A stretch of DNA of 64,000 nt from Alnus glutinosa (taxonomy: Eukaryota > Streptophyta > Magnoliopsida > Fagales > Betulaceae). Both the position numbers and the translations under genes were made by a program. Shown in pieces: positions 50,381 through 61,588 of the stretch. Each line of letters starts with the position of its first letter. Position 1 is the stretch's first letter. The stretch covers positions 51,853,654-51,917,653 of the forward strand of contig NC_084886.1 of NCBI RefSeq assembly GCF_958979055.1. The letters run 5' to 3'. The notes beneath the pieces were generated by a model, which was not told where the DNA came from, did no database searches, and saw nothing but the letters and a program-made list of their open reading frames with translations.

Positions 50381-52528
50381 GTGTGTTTTCGTCTTAGTCT
50401 CATTTTGAGTGATATACTGATGTGTCCATTTTCTATTGGATGGCACAAAGGAACTAATTTATGCCAGATCTTACCGAGGTTATTCTCTTTCTCAAAACAC
50501 CCAACCATTCATGAAATCCATAAACCTTTTTCCCGCCATTTTCCAACTGCCAGACAACTGCAAAACCTAGTCTCGTCAACCCAGAAAAGCACAGCTCTCA
50601 CTGAGGAGTTGTGTGGTAACATATTGGACGAACACCCAGATATCAAAACCCTGAAGAAACTCCATTCCAGGATCATTGTTGATCAATGTCTCCACTCAAA
50701 CCCTTCCCTTGGCATCAAACTAATGAGGGCTTACGCGAGTCATGGGGAACCCAGTCTCACACACCAAGTATTTGATGAAATTCCTGAGAAGAACGTTGTT
50801 TTCTTTAATGTCATGATAAGAAGTTATGTAAACAACCATTTGTATTGTGATGCTCTTCTTGTTTACAAAACCATGGCTAGCCATGGAGTTGAGCCTGATA
50901 ATTATACATACCCTTGTGTGTTGAAAGCATGTTCTGGGTTGGATGATTTGAGGGTTGGCTTGCAAATTCATGGTGCTGTTGTGAAAGTTGGGCTAGATTT
51001 GAATTTGTTTATCGGCAATGGTCTTGTTTCAATGTATGGGAAATGTGGTTGTTTAGTGGAGGCTCGGCGAGTTCTTGATGAGATGCCGAGCAGAGATGTG
51101 GTTTCCTGGAATTCGATGGTTGCTGCGTACGCACAAAATGCACAGTTTGACGAGGCATTAGAGGTTTGTAAAGAAATGGAGACGTTGAGGCTAAAACCAG
51201 ATACTGGTACAATGGCTAGCCTCTTGCCAGCTGTAACTAACACAACGTCTAATAATGTTTCATATGTTAAGGACATGTTCATGAAGTTGGCAAAAAGGAG
51301 TGTGGTTTCATGGAATGTGATGGTGGCGGTGTATGTTAATAATTCAATGCCTGGTGAAGCGGTCAATTTATATTTACAGATGGAAGCATGTGGGATAGAA
51401 CCCGATGCAGTTACTATTGCTAGTGTTCTTCCTGCTTGTGGGGATCTTTCAGCTCTGTCTCTAGGTAGACGGGTGCATGAATATGTTGAGAGGAAGAAAC
51501 TTCGACCAAATTTGTTTTTGGAGAATGCCTTGGTTGACATGTATGCTAAGTGTGGAAGTTTACGGGATGCAAGAGAAGTATTTGACAGAATGAAGTTCCG
51601 GGATGTTGTATCATGGACCTCAGTGATCTCTGCATATGGTCTTAATGGGCAGGGTCGTGATGCTGTGGCACTTTTTGCAAAAATGCAAGATTCAGGTCTG
51701 CGTCCGGATTCTATTGCCTTTGTTTCAGTTATCTCGGCTTGCAGCCATGCAGGACTGTTGGAGGAGGGTCGATATTACTTTAAATTGATGACTGAGGAGT
51801 ATAGGATAATTCCAAGGATCGAACACTTTGCTTGCATGGTAGATCTCTTAGGACGTTCTGGACAAGTAGCTGAGGCCTACTGTTTCATCAAGCAGATGCC
51901 AGTGGCGCCTAACGAGAGAGTTTGGGGGGCTCTCCTGAGTGCCTGTCGGGTGTACTCGAACATGAATGTTGGGCTTTTAGCTGCTGATCATCTTTTTGAG
52001 CTGGCTCCTGAGCAGTCAGGTTATTATGTCTTGTTGTCCAATATATATGCAAAGGCTGGTAGATGGCAAGATGTAACGACTATCCGATCAATAATGAACA
52101 GTAGAGGAATTAAGAAAATGCCTGGCATCAGCAACGTTGAGCTCAATCATCGGATTCACACCTTTCTTGCTGGTGACCAATCACATCCTCAGTCCGAGGA
52201 GATATATGAAGAGTTAGATGTATTAGTGGGGAAGATGAAAGAATTAGGTTATGTTCCTGAGACTGATTCTGCTCTACATGATGTGGAGGAGGAGGATAAG
52301 GAGTGTCATCTGGCAGTTCATAGTGAGAAGTTGGCTATTGTCTTTGCCATACTGAACACTGAGCCTGGGATGCAAATTAGAATTACCAAGAATCTCCGTG
52401 TTTGTGGGGATTGCCACATTGCAGCCAAGCTAATCTCCAAGATAGTCAAACGTGAAATAATCGTCAGGGATACTAATCGTTTTCACCATTTCAATAATGG
52501 TATTTGCTCATGTGGTGATTATTGGTGA
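50381..52528 (+). CDS. PPR protein, PLS-DYW class (At3g49142 ortholog)
   Basis: A single exon of 715 codons. After a poorly conserved N-terminus (about 1-70), probably an organelle-targeting peptide, a long series of PPR motifs of P, L and S type fills residues about 75-560. Examples are DVVSWNSMVAAYAQN and NALVDMYAKCGS. E/E+ segments and a DYW domain follow: HPQSEEIYEELDVLV, HSE at 647-649, CGDC at 675-678 and the terminal CSCGDYW. The HxE...CxxC pattern is the zinc-binding site of the cytidine deaminase-like DYW domain, which is linked to C-to-U RNA editing in mitochondria or plastids. The target transcript cannot be read from sequence. Order and wording follow Arabidopsis At3g49142 closely. 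The start at 50381 is the first in-frame ATG; an internal Met at about residue 14 is an alternative. Confidence 0.93.
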   Translation: MCFRLSLILSDILMCPFSIGWHKGTNLCQILPRLFSFSKHPTIHEIHKPFSRHFPTARQLQNLVSSTQKSTALTEELCGNILDEHPDIKTLKKLHSRIIVDQCLHSNPSLGIKLMRAYASHGEPSLTHQVFDEIPEKNVVFFNVMIRSYVNNHLYCDALLVYKTMASHGVEPDNYTYPCVLKACSGLDDLRVGLQIHGAVVKVGLDLNLFIGNGLVSMYGKCGCLVEARRVLDEMPSRDVVSWNSMVAAYAQNAQFDEALEVCKEMETLRLKPDTGTMASLLPAVTNTTSNNVSYVKDMFMKLAKRSVVSWNVMVAVYVNNSMPGEAVNLYLQMEACGIEPDAVTIASVLPACGDLSALSLGRRVHEYVERKKLRPNLFLENALVDMYAKCGSLRDAREVFDRMKFRDVVSWTSVISAYGLNGQGRDAVALFAKMQDSGLRPDSIAFVSVISACSHAGLLEEGRYYFKLMTEEYRIIPRIEHFACMVDLLGRSGQVAEAYCFIKQMPVAPNERVWGALLSACRVYSNMNVGLLAADHLFELAPEQSGYYVLLSNIYAKAGRWQDVTTIRSIMNSRGIKKMPGISNVELNHRIHTFLAGDQSHPQSEEIYEELDVLVGKMKELGYVPETDSALHDVEEEDKECHLAVHSEKLAIVFAILNTEPGMQIRITKNLRVCGDCHIAAKLISKIVKREIIVRDTNRFHHFNNGICSCGDYW

Positions 52529-54489
52529 ACCTTCATTGGAGTACTTGTCACTTGCACTGTTGCTTGGAGCTTCTTTAGGCCTTTTCTCATTAACAGTTAT
52601 TCGGAAATTGCAGTCTTTAGATCATGAGATCGTGGATGATTTTGGCTGGCTGCAGCTGTCATCCTTGACCTTTACATGATCACCAATCCTCACCCTTGTA
52701 ATGATCTACTGCCAGAAACCTGCACTGCCTAAGTCCCAGCATCCATATTTCCCATATTTTCATTTTCCTATCTGGATATATGATCAATTGAATGTATATT
52801 GCAGTCTGGGTGATTTTAATTTCTTAGGGGTACTGTGTGAGCAGTGCCAAATATGACTTTACTATGTAGGGTAAGCAGTGGCAAATTTTAGTTTACAAGT
52901 CCCTAAATTCATATTTCCCAGATTCTTGCTAGTTAATCTGGATCCAAGATGTAGATTGCCGTCTGAGTGATTCTAATTTCTTTGGGGTACTTTCTGACAA
53001 TTGCAGAAGTAGAATTCATATACTTTGTGTGAGACGTGCATGGCTGCAATTGGGTACAACTCCAAGTCCAAATACCAAAAATTGATCAGAAATCAGAGTA
53101 ATGGTAACAGGTAAGCTTTTTCTGGGTTTTACAAATGTCAGATCTGATACTCTGTTCTCCATTGATACATATTTTATATTACTTGAGTTTTGTTTAGTTG
53201 ACGTTTTCTATCATTTTTCCTATTTGATTCTCACAAATCCTCTCATTGATATCCATATATCTGAAGTTTCAGAACATATCAAGCATGGTTCAAATTCTAC
53301 TTTGTAAACCATGCGAGTCTTTGCAACTTCATATTGTCTTTCATGGTTTTGTTTGCCACAAATTGTCCATGTAAAGCAGGCCAACTTTCAGAACAATGAA
53401 TAATATTCAATTGATTTTGGAATTCTACACTTTTTACTTATCAATCTATTGCAATTCCTTTTCTTCAGGCAAGAGATGTATCATGGAAAAATGGAGCTCT
53501 TGCTGACTAGAATATACATGTGCCGAAGATTCTTCTGCTGGTTGCTTAGAAAACTGCATGCTGCCTAGAGGGTTTTTTTCTTCTTCGTTGAAGTTCAGTC
53601 CAGCTGACTGGCTTAAGGAAATCCCATCTCTGCGCTCCTGACCTTGACCCCAAAATTGGGTTGTGATCTGTTAGATTGGTTGTTTGTGGTGTCTTTCACT
53701 GACCTTCCAGTGAAACAATTCCACCAAATATATATCTCAGGATTTTATAGCTAAATAATGGTGGCTGATAAAATGTGAGAAAGTAGAATATGAATTCAGA
53801 TCTTTTATTATTTTTGTCGCCAAGAAAATTATTATAATTCTGCATCCTAGATTTCCAAATATTTTGCTTGCTGATTACATCCTAATACAGCTAGCTTTCA
53901 TCCATATATGTTGAATTGCAAGAGTTCTAATGGGATCCGGCCGGTGGGCTCTGGGGGTGATTGCACCCTTTGACTTCATAACTTTACAACTACAAATAAA
54001 CATGTTTTTGTTATTTTTTGGTCGGTTATACTCCATTTACCGCAGCAACAAACCTTTTGATGTGTGTTTTAATTGGGATTGTTCAACTTCGCCTATGCTC
54101 TGGAGTGTTGGATCGTTTACAGAAATGGCAAACAATTCTGGCTACGTACCAAACAAAACCATTGTTCTCGCAATGCATAACTGTCAATGCCAGCCTTAAC
54201 TAATGTAGTAGGTGAAGGAATCGGTCAGCAAAAAAAAATCTGAAGAGATGATTTACAGGAATTTTTTTAAAGATATATATATATATATATAAACGACAAA
54301 TACCATTAGGTGTTATCTAGGAGACAAATGAGAACTTTTAATCTACATGTACATGTGCCTTGGGATAAATAAATTAACACCAAAGCTTAGCGTAAGCAGT
54401 GACATCCCAATTAAGACATCACTATATATACCTGCAGAAACAAGGTAGACATCACTATATATATGTATATATATGCGCTAAACCAACGA
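52529..54489. other. Intergenic region after the PPR gene
   Basis: Presumably begins with the 3' UTR. Short open frames (for example 53101-53307 and 53930-54199) lack recognisable motifs. I see no mobile element ends. Confidence 0.5.
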
Positions 54490-54493
54490 AACT

Positions 54494-54768
54494 TCGTGGG
54501 ACTCCTTCGCTGTAGCTGCTGCTATCATTAGTGATTCTTCTGGTAATTATATTATTATGGCTGCTACTCAAAGATTGCATTCTACGGATAATCTTGTTAG
54601 TAAAGCTTCTGCAGCTCTTCTGACTTCTCGGGCTTTGTCTTCTGGTATTGACCATTTTGTTCTTGAGGGAGATGCTCTTTAAGTTTATCCTTATTTCAAA
54701 ACTGGAATATATGCTTTGAAAGTGTCTCGTTATGCAAATTATCGTACACATGTTTTAGCTAAATGACC
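54494..54768 (+). pseudogene. RNase H-like (RVT_3) relic
   Basis: The plus-strand translation from about 54497 gives WDSFAVAAAIISDSSGNYII, a Leu/Ala-rich helix (SKASAALLTSRALSSGIDHF), VLEGDAL, a stop, then YALKVSRYANYRTHVLAK. This is the pattern of the RNase H-like domain of LINE ORFs and related plant genes (DG..A-G...; EA.AAL.AL.LA; EGD; RxAN..AH.LA). The first catalytic Asp region is missing and one in-frame TAA occurs. Confidence 0.72.
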
Positions 54769-54770
54769 GC

Positions 54771-55763
54771 TTTTCATCTTGCATGTATTTGGAAGCATTC
54801 TCATTGGTTTTTCCATTTTCTATTCCATCCGGATTAAGAGTGTGAAAGATCTTCTTTGTAGCCCTTTTTCCCTACTCAATTTTTTTTATTTTTTTATTTT
54901 TTTAAAAAAAGGTGACTTTTATCGATCCCCTTTCTTTTGTTATTTTGTGGGCGTAGTTGACCAATAATGACTCCGCCGTCGACGCATGATCAGAATTGGA
55001 TCTCATAAACTCCCTTATATTTTTATGTTTGTTAATGTGTTTTAGGGTGGTTATTTTTTTTAAAAAAAATGTTCTAATGTGATATAAATATATATAAAAG
55101 AAATTCTTACGGTTTTAGTAGCGTTTTGTATTTTAAAGTGTTTGCTAATGTTTCTATTTTCATAACAGAAAACAATTAAAGTACAAAACAAACATTCTAA
55201 GAATCATAGCCGTAGTAAGATTACTCTTGCATGCTTTCTGCTTTATTTTTCTTGGAAGCATAAGTTCTTTCAGGCCGGACAAAGATGGTTGTGTCTCATA
55301 CAAAGCAGAAGATCATAAGATGTCTAATATAAATCTCTCAAAGCTTGAAACATTCCTTGTATCGATCAGTGCAAAATAAGCTCACAACAACTGACATATT
55401 TTGATTTTAAAGTGACTGCAATAAACAAAGGATCATCAGTTCATCACAAAACAACTGATCATCGTTTTGATGGGTAAATGGATTTGGAACAGGATAGTGG
55501 TAATGCATGAGTCAAAAAAGATCACGTTCGATCTCTGATGATTAATCAAAGTCTATATGCATGAAATATATGAAGAATAAGTCAAGCGTTACACCTAAGA
55601 CAGCATGTCAATTCTTCTGGAAACAAGAGTCTAAAGAAAGAGGGGTTTTTCTGATATCAAACTACGTACCTCTGTTATCATTCAATAGGTTGATCGATCA
55701 CGGCTTATATTCCACACATGCACACACGCACACACAAAAAGCTAGGAAAATATGGAAAGAAAA
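54771..55763. other. Intergenic DNA before the microRNA hairpin
   Basis: AT-rich DNA with no recognised gene. The 82-codon frame at 55561-55809 overlaps the hairpin and has no known motif. The promoter of the microRNA would be expected here, but no element can be assigned. Confidence 0.4.
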
Positions 55764-55864
55764 GAAGCATACAAGAGTGATATTGGTTCGGCTCGTCTCG
55801 GAGCTTTGATGTGAAGCAGAAGATGAGCCAAGCCAATATCACGCCTTGTCTACTTCCCCAGGAA
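55764..55864 (+). ncRNA. MIR479-like: MIR171/MIR479-family microRNA precursor hairpin
   Basis: Positions 55777-55798 pair with 55821-55842 over 22 bp with one mismatch and two G-U pairs, around a 22-nt loop. The outer stem continues imperfectly (GAAG...CAAG with CTTG...CTTC). The 5' arm contains TGATATTGGTTCGGCTCGTC, from memory one base from plant miR479. The 3' arm (55824-55844) starts TGAGCCAAGCCAATATCACG, close to miR171 variants of the TTGAGCC..GCCAATATCACG type. Candidates 55777-55797 and 55824-55844 would form a duplex with 2-nt 3' overhangs. miR171 targets GRAS/SCL mRNAs. Strand is inferred from the arm order. Confidence 0.8.
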
Positions 55865-55869
55865 TATTA

Positions 55870-57520
55870 TTGTCTTCTTAGAGATTTCTGAGCTTTCACC
55901 TCCCTATGCTGGGAATGATATATGGAGCTTCCTTCCTACATATATATAGGACTGAAAAGGTTTTTCTCGACGGATCCTGTTGTCAATTAATGACGTGCAT
56001 ATACTAAGCATATGTGAGATTTATCGTGATCAAGATTTAGGAATATATCTAGCAACTTTTTGAAAAAAGCTGCATAATGGAGAGGAATAATTATTCTCTT
56101 GTCATGACATGAAAACTAGCTAGTATGAATACTATGCCAACGTATATACGTATACGTACGTAAATCACCAAAATTTCACAGAAATGCAGGTGATATATAC
56201 ATAGTTATTGAATCTAGCTTCAAGCCAAACAATGATGATGCACCAGCTATTTGGTTGATTAACACTAGCTGGGGGTGTGAAACGATTCTGAAATTTCTCT
56301 CTTGTCCCATATATATTGGTGGGATATGGAAATTAATCACGTCCACATGCATCGGGGGGGGGGGGGTTATTTTCAATCTATAATGTTACATCATAGATGT
56401 TGAGGATTCAATTATAACCAAAAGATTTTTTTTTTTTTTTTTGAAGTGTAAATCATCCAATAAAATCTCTAAAATTGTTTAGCAGTCTTAAAATATTATA
56501 ATTAACTTGATGGGTATAAATATTATGGAGCAGGAATAGTGAGTTTTAAATATCCTATTGTTTGATAAAAAGAACAAAGAAAAAAAAAACTGAAGGAAAG
56601 GATTTTAAATTGCTCGTAAGATCTTGGAAAAGAAGCATATATATATGCTCTAGAATCTAAGGGGTTGACAAAATCTGAATTGAGATTTCAAGGAAAAAGA
56701 TAAGTTCGGTGTATGGGACATATATATTCCAATTGCTTGAAAACAAAATTTGAAGAGGTTAGATACAAAAGCTAAAGGTCCGCCATTGACATATACATCC
56801 TAATTAAATACTTGAAAAGGCAACATATTTTGAGATTTGCTTAATTAGCTCCTGATGCTAGAGCTAGATTTGCTCAGCTAAAGCTAAAGGTCCTCCCGGC
56901 CATTAGCATTTTAATTAATTTGGATTAGATTGGGAAGCCTATATAATTAGAGAGAAAACACAAAGTTGAGCATAAAATTAGTCATTTTAAGGGTCGTTGC
57001 AAGATTATGTGATAAACATGCCATGCCAATTTAAACTTTGGGAAAAATAAAATGTAATGAAGCTATTTTTTTTTTTTTTTTTTTTCCCTGAGTCCATATT
57101 AATTTGTTGCAGTTTATATTTAAAATCCTATCCTCATTTTTTATTATTGTTTTTTTAATTTATTTTATACTTTTAGATAACCTGGATTCCTATATATATG
57201 GCCAGGGACCCATATTTGAGATGTCAAAATTCCGGGCCACTCCATGTCTGCTTTTAGGTCGCCGGCCTTAATTTACATGATAATGATGCTTTTAGAAAGA
57301 TTCTATAAATCACAAAATAATCTTATGACGCTCGAGTAACAAATTAATTTACAACTTTTACGATTTTTATACATTATTAACACACAATATATGACTCACA
57401 GTTTAGATTCATATTTAATTGGGATATCGATCAAGCCCAAGTACTTGGATTAAATGTCTTTCACATAATTATTATATATGCGTACATATCAAAATTCAAA
57501 ATATTACTCAAATTCATAGG

Positions 57521-57577
<57 letters not shown>

Positions 57578-57640
57578 AGAAATAAAAATATTAAAAATCT
57601 AGCAATTATTACAAACAAACCTACGTAATCAGTACTATAG
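55870..57640. other. Intergenic AT-rich DNA
   Basis: No gene recognised. Contains short poly-G (56356-56366), poly-T runs (56426-56442 and 57066-57085) and the GA/poly-G tract at 57522-57576. Confidence 0.5.
57522..57576 (+). repeat. (GA)n followed by a 32-bp poly-G tract
   Basis: A GA dinucleotide run passes directly into 32 consecutive Gs (57545-57576). Second long pure G run of the window. Confidence 0.92.
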
Positions 57641-57644
57641 AGGA

Positions 57645-59672
57645 AAAATCCATCGTAATTCCATCTAGCTGAGGAGATCGAGGGTGTCCACCTCTGAAGC
57701 TATATATGTGATTGGGTGTGATAAAATATGAACAATTCAAATATGTTTTTTGCCTTGCTTAATCAAGCTTAGGCCGATTGTATTTATAGATGAAATGTAA
57801 CAAGGTTACAAAACAGAATAACAACATAAAAGAGTTATACATGAACTCAATGACTTATCTTAGATAGCTATGATATTTGAATTCTAAACTGATTGAAGAT
57901 CTATCAGTTGTAAGCTTATCTAATGCTTGTATTTGAATTTGAGTGTTGTAGCTGAGAGATATCCGTAATACGCCCCCTCAAGCTCGGAGTGGCTGAAACA
58001 ACTCGGAGCTTGTCCCGTAAGGTGGAAAATCTGGAAGAAGACAGTGGCTTGGTGAAAATGTCTGCAACTTGATCTTTGGTGGAAATGAACCGTATATTAA
58101 GAGACTTGGCAGCGACCATTTCACGAACAAAGTGAAAATCAATGGCGACGTGTTTTGTGCGAGCATGAAAAATCGGATTTGAAGAAAGATAGGTAGCACC
58201 AATGTTGTCGCACCATAGCACCAGAGGCACATGAATCTGAATACCAAGTTCTGTTAACAAAGACTGTAACCAGGTGAGCTTAGCAGCAGTGTTGGCTAAG
58301 GCTTTGTACTCTGACTCGATGCTTGATGGTGCAACAGTAGCCTGTTTTTTGCAACTCCAAGAAATAAATTTTTTTCCTAAATAAACACAATAACCTCCGG
58401 TTGAACGTCTGTCATCCCGGGAACCAGCCCAATTCGCATATGAAAATGCTTGTAGGGATGTTGAAGAAGACTGCTGAATATGTAAACCAAAATTAACCGT
58501 CTGCTTAAGATACTGCAAGAGACGTTTAGCAGCCTGCCAATGTGGTAACAATGGTTTTTGCAAGAATTGAGATAGACGATTGGCAGTGAAGGCAATGTCC
58601 GGTCTTGTGAGTTGTAGATATTGGAAAGCTCCAATTGTGCTACGGTAAAGAGTAGGGTCATCAAAAATTTCTCCATCATGTGCAGTTAAGTGTACTGAAG
58701 TTGCCATTGGAGTGCTAACAGGCTTAGCATCAGACATATTGGTGCGTTTTAGAATGTCTAAAATATACCTCCTTTGAGAAAGAGTGATTCCATTTGGCTG
58801 CTGTGAGACTTCAATCCCCAAGAAAAAATTTAAATCACCAAGTTGCTTGACTGCAAATTCAGACTCCATTTGATTGAGCAATTCAGTAATTGCTTCCGGC
58901 TTGGAACTTGTAATTATAATATCATCCACATATATGAGAATATATGTGATGAAAGTGGCAGACTTGTAGATAAATAAGGAGGAATCAGATTGAGAAGGCA
59001 CAAAACCAAACTCAATCAATTTGGAGCTCAATCGGGAGAACCAAGCACGCGGAGCTTGTTTCAAACCATATAAAGCCTTTTGGAGGCGACATACATGGTC
59101 TGGAAACTGAGGATGAGTAAACCCCGGAGGTTGAGACATATATACTTCTTCAGATAGCAGTCCATGTAAAAAGGCATTCTGTATGTCTATTTGTTTAATA
59201 GACCAACCAGATGAGAGAGCAATGGAGAGAACCAAACGTACCGTGGTAGGCTTAATCACTGGGCTGTAGGTTTATGAAAAATCAACACCAGCTTGTTGAT
59301 GGAACCCTTTTGTGAATCGTGCTTTGTAACGATCTATAGAACCATCGGCTTTCCTTTTGATGCGGAAGACCCATTTGCAACCTACCAAATTTTTGGCTTT
59401 GGAAGCTAGAGCAAGGCGCCCTTTATTGGTTCTTCAGCAGTGCATCAAATTCGGAATTCATTGCCTGTCTCCAATTGGAATAAGTGGAAGCCTGAGAAAA
59501 ACAAGTAGGTTCTGTGATACTTAGATCACTTGTGGCAATTAAAGAATGAGCTATGGGATGAGGGGAAGTACCATCGTTGAACACTTTGGGTTTAAAGATA
59601 TTATTTTTGGCTCGTGTGAGCATGGGATGAGAATTAGGAGGTGGATTTGGATGTGCATGTTGGCCTAATTTA
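57645..59672 (-). mobile_element. Decayed Ty1/copia retrotransposon (3' half)
   Basis: Minus strand. An N-terminal RT piece (59623-59423, MLTRAKNNIFKPK...) is followed after a frame disruption by a 447-codon frame (59259-57916). It holds RT with YVDDIIIT, the connection segment (LTRPDIAF) and RNase H ([30 protein letters not shown]). In-frame TAA (59272-59274) replaces the Glu of the conserved SETYSPV motif. The first RNase H catalytic Asp is Tyr (FSYANWAG). Gag, protease and integrase are missing. Downstream sequence with a CTATAAATACAAT motif (about 57776-57792) is probably the 3' LTR. It cannot transpose by itself. Confidence 0.88.
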
Positions 59673-59882
59673 CGTCCTTATAATTCCCATAAACTCCAAC
59701 CTAGATCAGCTCAGTGTGTGTTTTTAGGTTACAGCCTACGTCACAAAGGCTACAAATGTCTCAATCTCAATACTGGTCGTTTATATATCCGTAATATTGG
59801 GAATATATAATTGCAAAAATGAGTACTATTTGAGATTGACAGTACTATTATAATTATGAGCAATGCCATTCAATTAATTGAA

Positions 59883-60125
59883 GGCCCGGTTTGAAAATTT
59901 TTTTTTCTTTATTTTTACTTTTCCGGAAAACATTTACTTCAAAACATTTTTAATTTTTTATATCACATCAACATTTTTATTATTTTTTAAATAAAAAACT
60001 CACTACAATACAAATTTTTTTACTTTTTCATATGAATTATTTCAACTTTATATGACATCAGTCATATTTTTCAATCATTAAAAAAAATTCCAAAGGAAAG
60101 TGAATGGTGAATTTCAAACGGGACC
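59883..60125. mobile_element. Short MITE with GGCCCGGTTTG / CAAACGGGACC ends
   Basis: The 243-bp element has imperfect terminal inverted repeats (GGCCCGGTTTGAAAATTT with GAATTTCAAACGGGACC). It is flanked by a 3-bp GAA on both sides. The interior is AT-rich. The termini resemble Harbinger-type MITEs (inference). Confidence 0.6.
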
Positions 60126-60507
60126 GAAGTCTGCAGGCTTTTAAGAATTATTGTTTAAGAGGAGAATAACACGCATTTACTGCGCCCTTTGATCCAATTC
60201 ATGAGTGCGTGTGAGTGCATGTCGGCTTTGTTTGAAAATGCAAGGGATGGAACAGAGTAGGGGACATTAGTGTTTAATTTTTTTTTAAAATTTTTTTTTA
60301 ATAACAATCAACATTAAAATATTTTTACTTTTTATATCACTTCAATAATTTTTTATTACTATTCAAATAAAAAAATTTACTACAATATAAAATTTTTATA
60401 CTTTTCTATACAAATATTTTTTACTTTATATCATATTATTACTTTTTACTAATTTTAAAATTAACGATGTACTACTTTATTGTGTAAATGTATTTGCCAA
60501 ACAACAG
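60126..60507. other. AT-rich intergenic DNA
   Basis: The text at 60280-60440 resembles the interior of the MITE to its left (TTTTTATATCACTTCAATAA-like blocks) and may be a second, eroded member. No gene. Confidence 0.4.
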
Positions 60508-60524
60508 CGTCATCTCTCCCTTTC

Positions 60525-61571
60525 TTTTTTTTTTGAACGGGAACATTCATTAAAAGCAAATCGCCCGAAGGCAAATACAACGCCCGAAGGCAAAAACAGA
60601 GTCCCAAATCTACAACAGAAGCCCAAAGGGCCAAGGTAGTGAGTAGAGATGAAGAATCCCTAAACACAAAGCCAGGAACAAACCTGACTTAAAGCAGCTA
60701 CTAATGCAACAAGCTAAAAATACAAGAACAAACATTTGACCCTCTCTAAACAATAAGGAACAAACCACCTAAAATGAAAGGGCCTGGTCTAGCTAACAAA
60801 GCCACCAAAATGCCCATGTAAATTTTAGCCCATTACACAAGTCAGCTGTGAAAGGAAGCAAGAATGTACAGAAAACAGTAACAAAACGCAAAGCCGGCAA
60901 ACGGAGGATCCTCCCTGACCATCAAATGAAAACCAAAACGCACTGCACCCGGGCCTCCCTTGTTGCAACCAGAAAACAACTCTTCCCGAAAAGCACCATC
61001 CAGACGGCCAGAAAAAGGCGCGTGGCCCACACGCGTAAGCAACAACCTCGGCGCGTGTAACCCACGCTCCGAGCGTGAAGGTTCGACACCATCGGAGGAT
61101 GAGGAGACGGGATCAGAGACTGACGGCGAGCACCACGGGGAGAGTTGTGCCACAAGAACTCCAGCGAAACCAAGTAGATCTAACACGAAAGAATGCTGGA
61201 GACCACACGAACAAAGATCACTCCCTTGGACGACTTAAACAAATTGTCGCTGACAAAACCAAGAAAAGAAGAAGAAAACAACAACCAAAGAGACAAATAA
61301 ACAAAACTTCATAGCCCCAATAGCTAGGAGAACAACAGCCTCCACCGGAAACTAGCCGGGAAGAACAAAACTCCCATTGGGACAAGCTAGGGGACACAAA
61401 CAAAACCACTCTAGCTCCCAAAGGAACTAGAGGGAGAAAACATCACCGGAAGGAGGGGGCGTGAGGCCTCCCTCCCTCGGAGAAAAAAACCCTCCGAAAC
61501 TTTCTCACTCAAAACGAAGAAAAACGAGTCTCTCTCTCTCTTAGGGTGAATTTACTTAATTAAGTCATTCA
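60525..61571 (-). mobile_element. LINE-derived retroposon, minus orientation (1.05 kb)
   Basis: Flanked by perfect 17-bp repeats CGTCATCTCTCCCTTTC (60508-60524 and 61572-61588). On the minus strand it ends in TTAATGAATGTTCCCGTTC plus poly-A, as in plant L1 LINEs. The 5' part has GGGAGGGAGGCC...CCTCCTTCCGGTGATG, related to the retroposon at 40754-41698. No reverse transcriptase coding. The 114-codon minus frame (61186-60842) has no recognised domain. Probably an internally deleted or parasitic LINE derivative. Confidence 0.82.
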
Positions 61572-61588
61572 CGTCATCTCTCCCTTTC

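Noticed and set aside
55561..55809. 82-codon ORF over the microRNA hairpin
   Set aside because: No recognised motif. It overlaps the hairpin arm and ends within it.
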